NCBI GenBank assembly: GCA_965215545.1
Contig: OZ244066.1
Span: 3,038,001-3,102,000, forward strand
Length of the DNA: 64,000 bases
From: MPNP01 sp965215545
GTDB taxonomy: Bacteria; Pseudomonadota; Alphaproteobacteria; Rhodobacterales; Rhodobacteraceae
Direction of reading: 5' to 3'
Made by a program: the position numbers and the translations under genes. The notes beneath the pieces were generated by a model. The model saw only the letters and a program-made list of their open reading frames with translations, was not told the DNA's origin and did no database searches. Positions 50,561-60,529 of this stretch are shown here, one piece after another; position 1 is the stretch's first letter; the number at the start of each line of letters is the position of its first letter.

Positions 50561-52909
50561 TCAATCGGTTCTGGTGTCCGGCCTCGCAAGGTGGGCAGTC
50601 AGGGCTTCGGGATTGCGGATCCAGAGGTCCCGCTGGGGGAACGGGATGGCAATCCTCGCCTCATTCAGACGACGCTCGATTTCGACATTGATCGCCGAGC
50701 GGGCGGAGATCATGTTCGAGACATCGGTCAGGACAGCCCGGATCTCGAATTCCAGCGCATCCGCACCAAAGCGCATGAAGGCCACATTCGGCGGCGGGTC
50801 ATCCGTGACCAGCGCGTTGCCCTCGACGATGTCTTGCAGGATCTCGAGAACCTGCTCGACATTGCTGCCATAGGCCACGCCGACCGTGATGACGATGCGA
50901 CCGATCCGATTGTCAAGTGTCCAGTTGGTCACGTGGTTGCTGATCAGGTCGGAGTTTGGCACAACAATCAGGGCCCGGTCGAAGGTCAGAACATGGGTGG
51001 AGCGGAACGAGATCTTCTTGACGGTCCCGGAGACGGAACCGGTCTGGATCCAGTCCCCTTCACGCACCGGCTGCTCCAACAGGAGGATGATACCGGAGAC
51101 AAAGTTCGAGACGATCGCCTGCAGACCAAAGCCGATCCCGACGGACAGGGCACCGGCGACGATCGCGACATTGGTCAGATTGAATCCGGCCAGGCTGATG
51201 GCCAGCAGCCCCGACACCACCACACCGGAATACCCCGTGCCGGTGATGAGGGCCGTCTGGGTCCCGGGGCTGAGATGGGTCCCGGGGAGGATGCTCTGGC
51301 TGAGGATCGACTGGATCACCCGGGTGACCGCAACACCGGCGAAAAACACCAGGACGATGATGCTGATGCTGGTGAGCGAGATCGTGATCGGGCCAAGGGC
51401 AATGCCGGACTGCAGCTGATTCAGGAAGATCAGCAGATCAGTCCGCGAAGCACCCCAGGCCAGGACAAGTCCCGTGCAGCCCGACAGGGTCAGGACCAGC
51501 CCGATGATGATCTTGGTGAGTCCCCGCCAATAGTGCATGGCCTTGTTGTCCAGCAGGGCCGTCAGGTAGTCGTAGAAGCCGATTGTGGTCGTGTAGGCCG
51601 TGATCCCGACTGCCAGGATGGCAAAGGTGTTGAGGGTGGCAAAGACCGCCAGCCGGGTTGCCGGGATGAAACCGACAGTCGCGAGCCCCATGGCCAGGAC
51701 AGCAATGACAAGACTGGCCCGCGCCAGGACATACAGCGCCCGATAGCCGATGTGTTTGGGCTCTGCCGCGGTCGGCACCGAACCTCGGGAGAGTTGCCGG
51801 CTGAGGCGCATGAGCAGGACGGCGGCAATCATGATGAAGGGGTAGTAGAGCACCGTTTCGACGACAGGCGTGCTGGCACCGTGCTCCGTGAGCGGGCGGA
51901 TCAGACGCTCAAGAGCGGCAATCCAGCCCAGCGAGATGACAAGATGGACAGCCTCCCGCCGGTTCTCCAGAGCAAGACCACTGGACTCATCATCGGTCGC
52001 ATTGGCGGGAGCGAACAGGACCATGGTCAACCATCGAACGCCGTAGATGATGGCCACCATCCAGGGCACGATCCCGGCAAGCAGGCCACTGTAGAGTCCA
52101 AGCAGACTGGAGGACCGTACCGCCTGGACGATGAGGATCGCGCCCAGGACAGGAAGAATGACATCGGCGATCAGTCGCGTCAGGTGCTGGACGGTCACGG
52201 CGTTGGGCAACGAAAGCCGGACCCGGATGCCCTCGAAGGTGCGGACAGTCCAGCTGCGGGCCCGGGTCAACACGAGGAGTCCCGCAAGGAAAGCCATCGC
52301 AACGGTTGGAAGTTGGCTGATGCTCCAGTCCCCAATGTCAATGGCGGCCAGACCGGTGGTCATCTCGAAGATGGTCTCCTGCCCGAAACCGCCCAGGAAG
52401 CGGATTGTCTCGGTCCATGCGGGCGGATAGAGCGGGGAGGCAGCCAGGGTCAGCAGATGATCGGCCTGGCGTTGGGCCAGATCGGCTTCAATGGTCCGCA
52501 ACAACGATGCAGCATGCTGATTGATGTCCTCGGCGAGCAACAGGGACATCATGGCATCATTCAGATTCATGGTGATCCGCTGCCGGAGGGCCTCGATTTC
52601 GGTCCCCGCAAGGGATTCTGGCGGCAGGGACTCATCGAACAGGGCCAACCGCCCGCGCAGCTGCTCGACCACCTCACTCGCAGACTGCTGGGTTGCCGCG
52701 GCCTCCTGTTGCCAGAGGTAGATCCGGTACTGCAGGTCGTGCAGCACCCGCTCGGGTACCTGCATGGCCAGCCGGGCTTCCGCCTCCACAACCAGCGCGC
52801 TCCAGGCTGCGGTGTCAATGGATGGAATGGCGGCATCCTGTGCCGATGTGCAACCCGGACTGGCGACAAGGAGGGTCAGGGCGACCGCAAGGCTGCGCAG
52901 CAGGATCAT
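50561..52909 (-). CDS. MscS-family mechanosensitive channel with large N-terminal region (DUF3772 type)
   Basis: The 782-residue protein has a signal peptide (LLRSLAVALTLLVASPGC), a periplasmic coiled-coil domain (about residues 30-180) and roughly ten membrane helices. The MscS core contains the pore helix GALSVGIGFGLQAIVSNFVS near residue 578 and the following GIILLLEQPVREGDW, then the beta domain RSTHVLTFDRALIVVPNSDL. It protects against hypo-osmotic shock. Start at the ATG at 52909, four bases after the stop of the cysteine-synthase gene, so the two are probably co-transcribed. Confidence 0.9.
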   Translation of the reverse strand: MILLRSLAVALTLLVASPGCTSAQDAAIPSIDTAAWSALVVEAEARLAMQVPERVLHDLQYRIYLWQQEAAATQQSASEVVEQLRGRLALFDESLPPESLAGTEIEALRQRITMNLNDAMMSLLLAEDINQHAASLLRTIEADLAQRQADHLLTLAASPLYPPAWTETIRFLGGFGQETIFEMTTGLAAIDIGDWSISQLPTVAMAFLAGLLVLTRARSWTVRTFEGIRVRLSLPNAVTVQHLTRLIADVILPVLGAILIVQAVRSSSLLGLYSGLLAGIVPWMVAIIYGVRWLTMVLFAPANATDDESSGLALENRREAVHLVISLGWIAALERLIRPLTEHGASTPVVETVLYYPFIMIAAVLLMRLSRQLSRGSVPTAAEPKHIGYRALYVLARASLVIAVLAMGLATVGFIPATRLAVFATLNTFAILAVGITAYTTTIGFYDYLTALLDNKAMHYWRGLTKIIIGLVLTLSGCTGLVLAWGASRTDLLIFLNQLQSGIALGPITISLTSISIIVLVFFAGVAVTRVIQSILSQSILPGTHLSPGTQTALITGTGYSGVVVSGLLAISLAGFNLTNVAIVAGALSVGIGFGLQAIVSNFVSGIILLLEQPVREGDWIQTGSVSGTVKKISFRSTHVLTFDRALIVVPNSDLISNHVTNWTLDNRIGRIVITVGVAYGSNVEQVLEILQDIVEGNALVTDDPPPNVAFMRFGADALEFEIRAVLTDVSNMISARSAINVEIERRLNEARIAIPFPQRDLWIRNPEALTAHLARPDTRTD

Positions 52910-52913
52910 GACC

Positions 52914-53954
52914 TCAATCCTCGACAAGGACTTGGGGGATCGACGCATCCGTCCCTGCCATCCAGGGTGGGATCGGGAGAGATTTTCCCCGCAGGAAGTC
53001 CCGATTGAACAGTTTCGACTGGTACCGGGTCCCGTAGTCGCACAGGACGGTGACGATCGTGTGGCCCGGCCCCATCTCCTGGGCCAACCGGATGGCGCCG
53101 GCAATGTTGATGCCGGAACTGCTGCCGAGACACAGCCCCTCTTCCTGCAGGAGCCGAAACACCTCGGTGAGGGCTTCATCATCCGGGATCCGGTAGGCAT
53201 GATCGACCCTGAGGTCCTCCAGATTCGCCGTGATGCGGCTTTGGCCAATCCCTTCAGTGATCGATGTCCCGGCAGCCGTGAGGGTCCCTGCGGTGTAATA
53301 GCTGTACAGCGCGGCCCCATGCGGATCAGCCAGGCCAATGCGGATGTGCGCATTATGGTGCCGCAGTCGCGCGGCCACGCCCGCGAGGGTCCCGCCGGTC
53401 CCGACGGCGCAGATGAAACCGTCAACCCGGCCAGCGGTCTGATCCCAGATCTCCTCGGCTGTCGTCTCCTCGTGGCCCCGCCGGTTGGCAACATTGTCGA
53501 ACTGGTTGGCCCAGACCACACCTTCGGGTTCCGTGGCAGCGAGTGCCGTGGCCAGGCGTTCGGAATACCGCACATAGTTGTTGGGATTGCTGTAGGGCTG
53601 GGCCGGCACTTCCACCAGCCGGGCCCCGGCCAGCCGGATCATGTCCTTCTTTTCCTGGGTCTGGCTGTCAGGAATCACGATGACCGTTCGATAACCAAGC
53701 GATGCCCCGATGAGAGCGAGTCCGATCCCGGTGTTGCCGGCTGTCCCCTCGACGATGACCCCGCCGGGTCCCAGCACGCCCCGGTCTTCAGCATCCCGGA
53801 TGATGGCCAGCGCCGCCCGGTCCTTGACGGACTGACCGGGGTTCATGAATTCGGCTTTCCCGAGAATCTCGCACCCCGTCAACTCCGAAGCGTGCCGGAG
53901 TCGCACCAGCGGCGTCCTGCCGACCAGACTCGCAAAATCCCGATGAATCGTCAT
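52914..53954 (-). CDS. Cysteine synthase-family PLP enzyme
   Basis: The 346-residue protein has LVGRTPLVRL at the start, the PLP lysine in NPGQSVKDRAAL near residue 44, the GTAGNTGIGLALIG phosphate/substrate loop near 70, and the glycine-rich AVGTGGTLAGVAARL near 183. This is the CysK/CysM/CBS fold. Substrate choice (O-acetylserine, O-phosphoserine or homocysteine condensation) is not decidable by eye; the late GSSSGINIAGAIRLA block is typical of cysteine synthases. It shares a transcript with the MscS gene. Confidence 0.88.
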   Translation of the reverse strand: MTIHRDFASLVGRTPLVRLRHASELTGCEILGKAEFMNPGQSVKDRAALAIIRDAEDRGVLGPGGVIVEGTAGNTGIGLALIGASLGYRTVIVIPDSQTQEKKDMIRLAGARLVEVPAQPYSNPNNYVRYSERLATALAATEPEGVVWANQFDNVANRRGHEETTAEEIWDQTAGRVDGFICAVGTGGTLAGVAARLRHHNAHIRIGLADPHGAALYSYYTAGTLTAAGTSITEGIGQSRITANLEDLRVDHAYRIPDDEALTEVFRLLQEEGLCLGSSSGINIAGAIRLAQEMGPGHTIVTVLCDYGTRYQSKLFNRDFLRGKSLPIPPWMAGTDASIPQVLVED

Positions 53955-54137
53955 CGTTCCTCACTGTTGGACCGCATCAGAGGATTGAAGCACCGCCCGA
54001 TTGCGGGACCGCCTGCACCGCACCCTGCGTGTATACTGCCTCAAGTGAAGGGACACAATTCAACCGTGAGGCCGTCACATCCCTTCCCTGCCCCAACCTG
54101 ATGCATGGGGCTGGCCAGGAATCCATACCGGCGGCCA

Positions 54138-55727
54138 TCAGAACCCGGCGGCCGCGCCATCGCTGCGGGGATCCGCTGCGCCGGAGATGAGCCCGTCCGG
54201 GCCATGGACCACGCCACCGGCATGCCCCATGATCTCATCGAAGGCACCGACAGGGCAGACGGGGTGGCCGAGCGCCTGCAACTGCTCGATCAGGGTTGGG
54301 TCATACCGGGACTCGATGCGCAGCGCGGTGGTGGCATCGCCCCAGGTCCGGCCCAGCAGCCAGCGGGGCGCCATGATGGCCTCCTGCAACCCCTGGCCCT
54401 CCATCACATGGCGAATGAACACCATGGCCTGAGTCTGGGGTTGCCCGTCACCCCCCATGGCCCCGTAGGCCATGACTCGTCCATCAGCAAGCTGGGCCAG
54501 GGCAGGCTGGATGGTGTGAAAGGGTTTGCGGCCGGGTGCGAGCGTGTTGTGATGGGCAGGATCAAGGGCAAAACTCATGCCCCGATTCTGCCACAGGAGT
54601 CCCGTCTCATCGAGCACGATGGCGCTGCCGAACTCCCAGTAGAGACTCTGGATGCAACTGACGACCTGTCCGGAATTGTCCGCGGCACCCAGCCAGACGG
54701 TATCTCCCCTGGCTGGCCTGCCGGGCCAGGGGCTGGCCTGTTCAGGATCACACGCCCTGGCCAGACGCGCCAGCCGGGCATCCTGCAACAGGTCCTGGGG
54801 ATCCTCTGTCATGAAGCGGGGATCCGCAATGAGGCTGTCCCGAATCAGGAAGGCCTGTTTCGTTGCCTCGACCATCCCATGGACCCCGGCGGCCGTTTCC
54901 ACCGACTCAATCCCCAGCCGATCGTAGATCCCCAGAAGCAGGAGCGAGGCAAGGCCCTGGGTGGGCGGTGGCAGGTTGTGGATGCGATGCCCCCTGAGTT
55001 CGAGGGTCAGGGGGGTTCGCTCCAGGGCCCGGTGGGCGGACAGGTCGGCGGCCGTGAGCGGCGAGCCAACGCGGGCCAGATCGGCGGCGATCGCCCGGGC
55101 CAACGCGCCCCGATAGAAGTCATCAAGCCCGGCATTGGCCAATTGGCGCAGTGTCCGGGCAAGCCGGGGTTGTTGCAGCCGCGATGCCAGGGTCAGGGGC
55201 TGGCCTGCGGGCAGGAACACCGGCGCAAATCCGGGCACACCCGCCAGTACATTGCGTTCTCTGGCCAGAACATCGGCAAGATTCCGCGTCACGGCAACCC
55301 CATTCTCGGCGTGATGGATGGCATCCTCAAGGAGCCTCGCCAGCGGGAGCCTGCCTCCCAGTGTGGCGCTGAGGCGCAAGGCCATCTCCCAACCGGACAC
55401 GGCACCGGCCACCGTCAGGGCCGCCAGCGGGCCCCGGGGCGGAATCTGTTCATGTCCCCGGGATCGATAATGGTCATGCGTGGCCTGACCGGCGGCGGCA
55501 CCACAGGCATCGATGGCGTGGACGGGCAATCCCGGGCCAGCGATCAACCAGAAATTGTCACCGCCGAGGGCATTCATGTGGGGATAGACAACAGCGATCG
55601 TTGCCGCGGCAGCCACCATCGCCTCGATGGCGTTGCCTCCCTCGCGCAGGACCCGCAGACCAGCCTGGCTTGCCAGATGATGGGGCGCCACGACCATCCC
55701 GCCATAGGCCATTGCCGTCTCGCGCAT
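54138..55727 (-). CDS. Gamma-glutamyltransferase-fold Ntn-hydrolase, probable oxamate amidohydrolase (HpxW-like)
   Basis: The 529-residue protein has the GGT/Ntn fold: VAPHHLASQAGLRVLREGGN near residue 13, AVVYPHMNALGGDNFWLI near 45, and the autoprocessing nucleophile threonine in RGDTVWLGAADNSGQVVSCI near 343-362. It lacks a signal peptide, unlike periplasmic GGT, and its length matches cytoplasmic HpxW. It ends an operon with the three oxamate carbamoyltransferase-like subunits and carbamate kinase, so conversion of oxamate to oxalate and ammonia fits the context. A general gamma-glutamyltransferase remains possible. Confidence 0.78.
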   Translation of the reverse strand: MRETAMAYGGMVVAPHHLASQAGLRVLREGGNAIEAMVAAAATIAVVYPHMNALGGDNFWLIAGPGLPVHAIDACGAAAGQATHDHYRSRGHEQIPPRGPLAALTVAGAVSGWEMALRLSATLGGRLPLARLLEDAIHHAENGVAVTRNLADVLARERNVLAGVPGFAPVFLPAGQPLTLASRLQQPRLARTLRQLANAGLDDFYRGALARAIAADLARVGSPLTAADLSAHRALERTPLTLELRGHRIHNLPPPTQGLASLLLLGIYDRLGIESVETAAGVHGMVEATKQAFLIRDSLIADPRFMTEDPQDLLQDARLARLARACDPEQASPWPGRPARGDTVWLGAADNSGQVVSCIQSLYWEFGSAIVLDETGLLWQNRGMSFALDPAHHNTLAPGRKPFHTIQPALAQLADGRVMAYGAMGGDGQPQTQAMVFIRHVMEGQGLQEAIMAPRWLLGRTWGDATTALRIESRYDPTLIEQLQALGHPVCPVGAFDEIMGHAGGVVHGPDGLISGAADPRSDGAAAGF

Positions 55728-55736
55728 GTCCGCTTC

Positions 55737-56639
55737 CTATGTCACCTGCTGTCGCGTCATGTGTCCATACCCCTCAAGCACCGTGACCACGCCAGCCAGG
55801 GTGTCCCACCCCGAACTCTGTCCCATCCTGGCCAGATCCGCAAGTGCCGACGCCGGGTGGGCGCCCTCAAGCAGGATCCTGAGGATCCTGTGGACCCGTT
55901 CGCTGCCCAACCCATGGGCTGCTGCGGCCAGATGGGCCCGGGAAATCGCATGGGTTCGGGTGCAGACATCGGTCTTGATCCGCCCCCAGAGCCGTCTGGC
56001 GACGGGGCGTTCACCAATGGCGTGCAGGGCCAGCAGCATGCCGCCAAGACAGTCGTCGCCTGATGGGGTCAGACCCGGGCCAAGGCCAAGCAGGTCCCTG
56101 GCCCAATGCAGTCCGGCCTCCTCCCGACAGACCAGATCCATCCGGGCGGCAGCCATGGTATGGCGGGCATGGCGGGCGACGCGCCCGGTCGGTGCAGGCT
56201 GGCTGCCGCCCATCACATAGGGCCCGAGACCCGTTGCCGGAACAGTGGATGGCACGTGGCGCCGCAGGCAAGCCAGAGCCTCCCTGATCCTGCCGGGCGC
56301 CGGAAGGGGCGGCCAGGGCGCCGGCGACCATGGCTCTGCCCGGACAGGATCGATCACCACGCGCGGGCCGACAGTGAACCGTGTGCCCCGCCTCCAGACA
56401 GGCTGTCCGGTCTCGATGAGGTCTGGAAAGGCCCCGGCGCCCGCGGTGATGACCGCCAGGGGGCCCAGCGCAGCCCGGCTGCCGGCAAGACAGACCATGC
56501 CGGACCGGAACTGCAGATAGGCCGCGTGGCGAAAGACGGCCACAACCTGGCCAGGGGACGTCTGGACCCCGGCCAGGGTTCTGGCAGCACTGGGCCCGAT
56601 ATGGGTGACTGTCAGACGGACGGGACGGACCTCAGCCAT
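55737..56639 (-). CDS. allH: DUF2877 protein, probable oxamate carbamoyltransferase subunit AllH
   Basis: The 300-residue protein matches DUF2877: LGLGPGLTPSGDDCLGGMLL near residue 195 is the signature, preceded by ARDLLG and followed by ISRAHLAAAAHGLGSERVHR. E. coli YlbF (renamed AllH in recent work on oxamic transcarbamylase) is the reference member. The N-terminus is ambiguous: ATG at 56639 (8-nt overlap with the kinase gene) or 56645 (14-nt overlap); the reading from 56879 lies within the kinase gene and is spurious. Confidence 0.8.
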   Translation of the reverse strand: MAEVRPVRLTVTHIGPSAARTLAGVQTSPGQVVAVFRHAAYLQFRSGMVCLAGSRAALGPLAVITAGAGAFPDLIETGQPVWRRGTRFTVGPRVVIDPVRAEPWSPAPWPPLPAPGRIREALACLRRHVPSTVPATGLGPYVMGGSQPAPTGRVARHARHTMAAARMDLVCREEAGLHWARDLLGLGPGLTPSGDDCLGGMLLALHAIGERPVARRLWGRIKTDVCTRTHAISRAHLAAAAHGLGSERVHRILRILLEGAHPASALADLARMGQSSGWDTLAGVVTVLEGYGHMTRQQVT

Positions 56640-57612
56640 CGGCATCCGGCAGGATATGGGTTCCGGTCGTGCCCTCAAGGGCAGCGACCAGGGTTTCGGG
56701 ATGGGTGATGAGGGCCCGGGTCCCGCCGGCGGCGAGGAAGCGCAGGGCTGCCTCGACCTTGGGGCCCATGCTGCCCGGCGGGAAGTGGCCGGCTGCCTGG
56801 TAATCCCGCAGGGTCGAACAGCAGACCGTATCGAGTGCGGTCTGCTGCGGCGTGCCAAAATGGACGGACACTTTCTCAACGGCGGTCAGGATGATCATGA
56901 GCCGGATGCCAAGAACTTGCGCCATGAGGGCCGATGTCAGGTCCTTGTCGATCACGGCCTCGACCCCGCGCCGGACGCCCCTGGCTTCCCGAACGACCGG
57001 AATGCCGCCACCCCCGGCGGCAATCACCACGGTCCCGCCCCGCGACAGCATCTCAACCAACGAGATATCACAGATGTGCCGGGGCTCGGGCGATGGCACC
57101 ACATGCCGCCACCCCCGACCGGCATCATCACACATTGTCCAGCCAAGATCAGCGGCAATGATGCGAGCGTCCTTCTCATCGTAGAAGGTTCCGATCGGCT
57201 TGGTTGGATTGTCGAAGGCCGGATCGTGGGGATCGACCTCGACCTGGGTCAGGAGACAGGCCACATGGCGTGCATTGCCAGCCCGGCGCAGGGCATTTTC
57301 AAGCGCCTGGACAAGGAGGTAGGCAATGCCGCCCTGGGCGTGGGCCGCACAGATGTCAAGGGGCATGGGGGCGATGGTCTTGCGGGTCAGGACCTGGCGC
57401 ATCAGGATCTTGCCCACCACGGGACCATTGCCATGGGTGATGATGAGTTCATTGTCGGCCATGGCCAATGGCAACAGGGCCCTGGCTGTCGAGGCGGCAA
57501 TGTCCTGCTGCTCACGCGAGGTGCCCACGATATCATCCGGATGGGTGGCGTTCCCGCCAATGGCGAGCAGAATGCGGCGGGGGAGTTCGAAGGCAGGCGT
57601 GATGATGGTCAT
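56632..57612 (-). CDS. allK: Carbamate kinase of the oxamate pathway
   Basis: Makes ATP from carbamoyl phosphate and ADP. The 326-residue protein has LLAIGGNATHPDD near residue 14, ITHGNGPVVGKIL near 57, AGGGGIPVV near 203 and VIDKDLTSALMAQVLG near 220, with GSMGPKVEAALRFLAAGG near 284, all classical carbamate kinase motifs. ATG at 57612 overlaps the AllF-like gene stop by 4 nt. No arginine deiminase genes are near; the context (allF/allG/allH) assigns it to purine-nitrogen catabolism. Confidence 0.88.
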   Translation of the reverse strand: MTIITPAFELPRRILLAIGGNATHPDDIVGTSREQQDIAASTARALLPLAMADNELIITHGNGPVVGKILMRQVLTRKTIAPMPLDICAAHAQGGIAYLLVQALENALRRAGNARHVACLLTQVEVDPHDPAFDNPTKPIGTFYDEKDARIIAADLGWTMCDDAGRGWRHVVPSPEPRHICDISLVEMLSRGGTVVIAAGGGGIPVVREARGVRRGVEAVIDKDLTSALMAQVLGIRLMIILTAVEKVSVHFGTPQQTALDTVCCSTLRDYQAAGHFPPGSMGPKVEAALRFLAAGGTRALITHPETLVAALEGTTGTHILPDADG

Positions 57613-59099
57613 GAACCGCTCCGGTTCTCCAGAGCCCAACGGGTGGCATCAGCATTGCTGGGGGCCACGATGAGACCGGCGGCCTCGAGCCGGCGGATTT
57701 GCCCGGCGCGATCCTGAGGGTCCGCCGCCGTGCCTGTCACAGAACAGAACACCCGAGGCCGGGCGGCCGGCGGCACTGTCGCGAGACAGTCAATCAGGGC
57801 ACCGGCCGGGTCGGGATGGGCGCCCTGCCCCAGGATGAGGTCAACCAGAATGATGGCCACTTCCGCCCCGTCGAGAGCCTCCCTGAGAGGACCATCGCGC
57901 ACCCGCGGTTCGATCATCGGGTGAGGCTGGCCAAGGGTGAAGGCATCATCGCCAAGATCGAGACACAGGCAGTCGCCACCGGCACTGCCCGCCTCGACGC
58001 CATTGACGGGCACATTTGAACGCACGGCCAGTCCAGCGTCCCGGGCCATGACCTGCGCCTCGGCACAGAGCGTTCCGCCCGCATAGAGTCCGACGATCCG
58101 GCCCGTCGGCTTCGCCGGGATCAGCGGATCCGGCAGGGGTGGTGGCGGTTCGGTGATGCCGAGGGCAAGGAGCGCGGCATCCTTGAGCGTGCGGGCCCGC
58201 TGGACGGGATGCGGCAGGGAGAGATCGGGGGCACCAAGGAAACAGATGACGGACGGCAGGGTGAGGGTTGCAAGTTGGGCGATGATCCGGCTGGCCACCG
58301 CCGGGTCAGGGGGCTTGCCGACCACGACAAGACGTTCCGTCCGGGCATCGGCAGCGAGGGCATCGATGGCCATGCGGGTTGTCGTCCCGCCCACCTCGGC
58401 AGTGAGATCCCGACCTCCCACGCCAATGGCATGGCTGATCCCGCCCCCCATCCGGTCGATGAGGCAGCTGATCTCCTGGATGCCGGTTCCGGATGCACCG
58501 ATCAGCCCAATGGGTCCGGCTGCCACCCGATTGGCAAAGGCCAGCGGAACACCACCGAGGATGGCTGTTCCGCAGTCGGGACCCATGACGAAGAGGTTCC
58601 GGGCGGACCCCTCGCGCTTGAGAGCCACCTCGTCGTCAAGGCTCACATTGTCACTGAAGATCATGACATGCATGCCGTTGCCAAGGGCCGTCCGGGCTTC
58701 GAAAGTGGCATACTGACCCGGTGTCGAGATCAGGGCGAGATTGGCATCCGGCATCTGTCTCTTGGCACCTCCGAGGGTGCGGGGACGGTTGGCATGCATC
58801 GGTTGGGTGGAGCGGGATGGTGCCCGCAGGCAGTCCTCGGCCCACGCGCGAGCGGCGTCGGCGGCGGCGGCGGACCGGGCCCGGATGGCCATGATGAGAT
58901 CACCTCCGGTGGCAACCCGGCCCGCATCGGTGAGAAGCTCCGCTGCCTCGAGGATGGCGTGGTTGGCCGGCGTCCCCATCATGACGGCGGCGTCGAGGAT
59001 GCCCTCCATGCGACCAAGGTCAGCCGAGAGACGCATCAGGGCCACCGAGTCGAGATAGAAGCCCCTGTGGACCCGATTGATGGTGGTTGATGAGGTCAT
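57609..59099 (-). CDS. allF: FdrA/AllF, acyl-CoA-synthetase-like subunit of oxamate carbamoyltransferase
   Basis: The 496-residue protein belongs to the FdrA family, related to succinyl-CoA synthetase alpha. It has a VMGPDCGTAILGGVPLAFAN block near residue 175, the GLIGASGTGIQEISCLIDRM nucleotide/acyl loop near 200, and the GIGVGGRDL segment (here AIGVGGRDLTAEVGG) near 226. The start at 59099 overlaps the allG stop by 4 nt (ATGA). E. coli FdrA is now called AllF. A longer reading to 59306 lies inside allG. Confidence 0.86.
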   Translation of the reverse strand: MTSSTTINRVHRGFYLDSVALMRLSADLGRMEGILDAAVMMGTPANHAILEAAELLTDAGRVATGGDLIMAIRARSAAAADAARAWAEDCLRAPSRSTQPMHANRPRTLGGAKRQMPDANLALISTPGQYATFEARTALGNGMHVMIFSDNVSLDDEVALKREGSARNLFVMGPDCGTAILGGVPLAFANRVAAGPIGLIGASGTGIQEISCLIDRMGGGISHAIGVGGRDLTAEVGGTTTRMAIDALAADARTERLVVVGKPPDPAVASRIIAQLATLTLPSVICFLGAPDLSLPHPVQRARTLKDAALLALGITEPPPPLPDPLIPAKPTGRIVGLYAGGTLCAEAQVMARDAGLAVRSNVPVNGVEAGSAGGDCLCLDLGDDAFTLGQPHPMIEPRVRDGPLREALDGAEVAIILVDLILGQGAHPDPAGALIDCLATVPPAARPRVFCSVTGTAADPQDRAGQIRRLEAAGLIVAPSNADATRWALENRSGS

Positions 59100-60529
59100 G
59101 GCCGGGAATGCGCCTCCACAAGGGCGGCGAGGGCTGCACGAAAACACGCCAGCGGGGCCTTCACGATCCCGGCTCCCACCTGGCCAATGCCGGGTTCGCG
59201 GTGGGCAATGCCGGTGTTGATGATGGGCGCAATACCGCTCTCGACCACACGGCGGACATCGATGCCAGTGGGCACACCGCGATAATCCATGGCGGGAATC
59301 GACCATTCACTGTTCCCGGTGAGGGTGATTTCGGCCATCCGCTCGGTGGCCTGACCAGCCGCAGAGGCACTGCCGGCACCGACAAACCCGGCCACGGCCG
59401 GGGCGGCGCCCATGGCAAATCCGCCCAGACCGATGGTTTCGACAATGGCGCTGTCACCGATGTCGGGATTGGCATCTGCGGCGGTGTAGCCCGGAAAGTA
59501 CAGCCCCTCGGGCATGGCCACCGGGGCGGTGAACCATCGGTCACCGGTGCCAGCCGTCCTGATGCCAAACTCCGTGCCATTGCGGGCCATGGTGGTCACG
59601 ATCGTGCTTCCTGCCACATCCCTGGCTGCATCCGTCATGGCCTTGGCCATGGCCATGGCGACATTGAGGAAGAACTGGTCATTGGCGGCGATGAAGCCCA
59701 GGGCCCGCCCGGCGGCGGCGGCCCCGGAGGCTACGGTGGCCACCGGGGCGGCCAGACTGCGCAGGATCAGACCGGAACAGGCCACATTGCGCTGATGCAT
59801 TTCGTCACCCATCGCCAGGCCCCGGGCCACGATGTCCTTGAGTGGCAGACCGCCCATCTGCCGGACAGCTGCGCCCAGCAGCGGCCCGAATTCATCGCGG
59901 ATCCAGCGCAACCGAGCAAGCACCTCCGCATCATTGCCGCCAAACCGCAGGACCCTGCCAATGCCCTCATTGAGGGTGCAGAAGGCCCGGTTGCCAAAGG
60001 TCCGGTTCTCGACCACCATGACCGGCTGGCTCATGGTGATCATCCCGGTCATCGGCCCGACCGCACCCCATTCATGGCAGGGGGCAAAACTGTAGACGCC
60101 ATCCCGGGCCCGGGCCCGGGCATCATCGAGATCATCAGCCCAGCCTTCAAAGACCGCAATGCCCTCGATGGCACCCCGCAGCGGCCCGCACATCTCTTCC
60201 CAACGGATCGGTGGGCCGGCATGCAGGATTGTCCCGGCCCCGAGACCGGACATCACCTCGTGGGCCGGGACCACATCGACAAGGACAGGATCGCCGGCAA
60301 GAATCCGCTCAACGGTCCGGTCATTGGCGGTGCTGATCGGACCATCCGGACCATCCTCGAGGGCAGCCAGCATGGCACCAAACCGCGGATCCCCGCCCGC
60401 CGGCGGCGCCCAATCGAGATCAAGACAGGACACCCCAAGCGCTGTCAGGTCATCGGCAAACCCCGGCAGCCCGATGGCGATGACCCGCGGTGCGGCACTG
60501 AGCAGCTCGGACACAGGTGAGGCGGTCAT
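59096..60529 (-). CDS. allG: DUF1116 protein YlbE/AllG, oxamate carbamoyltransferase subunit
   Basis: The 477-residue protein matches DUF1116: FAPCHEWGAVGPMTGMITMS near residue 148, ENRTFGNRAFCTLNEGIGRV near 173, GDEMHQRNVACSGLILRSLA near 240, and the late GTGDRWFTAPV near 318. Reference member is E. coli YlbE, now AllG. The three subunits AllF, AllG and AllH together split oxalurate with phosphate into oxamate and carbamoyl phosphate. It overlaps the aminotransferase gene by 4 nt and allF by 4 nt. Confidence 0.86.
   Translation of the reverse strand: MTASPVSELLSAAPRVIAIGLPGFADDLTALGVSCLDLDWAPPAGGDPRFGAMLAALEDGPDGPISTANDRTVERILAGDPVLVDVVPAHEVMSGLGAGTILHAGPPIRWEEMCGPLRGAIEGIAVFEGWADDLDDARARARDGVYSFAPCHEWGAVGPMTGMITMSQPVMVVENRTFGNRAFCTLNEGIGRVLRFGGNDAEVLARLRWIRDEFGPLLGAAVRQMGGLPLKDIVARGLAMGDEMHQRNVACSGLILRSLAAPVATVASGAAAAGRALGFIAANDQFFLNVAMAMAKAMTDAARDVAGSTIVTTMARNGTEFGIRTAGTGDRWFTAPVAMPEGLYFPGYTAADANPDIGDSAIVETIGLGGFAMGAAPAVAGFVGAGSASAAGQATERMAEITLTGNSEWSIPAMDYRGVPTGIDVRRVVESGIAPIINTGIAHREPGIGQVGAGIVKAPLACFRAALAALVEAHSRP

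Noticed and set aside
50546..53008. 820-codon plus-strand frame opposite the MscS gene
   Set aside because: Composition dominated by D, G, Q and R repeats, no motif, and fully explained as antisense of the channel gene.
54105..56063. 652-codon plus-strand frame opposite the Ntn-hydrolase gene
   Set aside because: Antisense shadow with no recognisable domain. The minus-strand gene has catalytic motifs and operon context.
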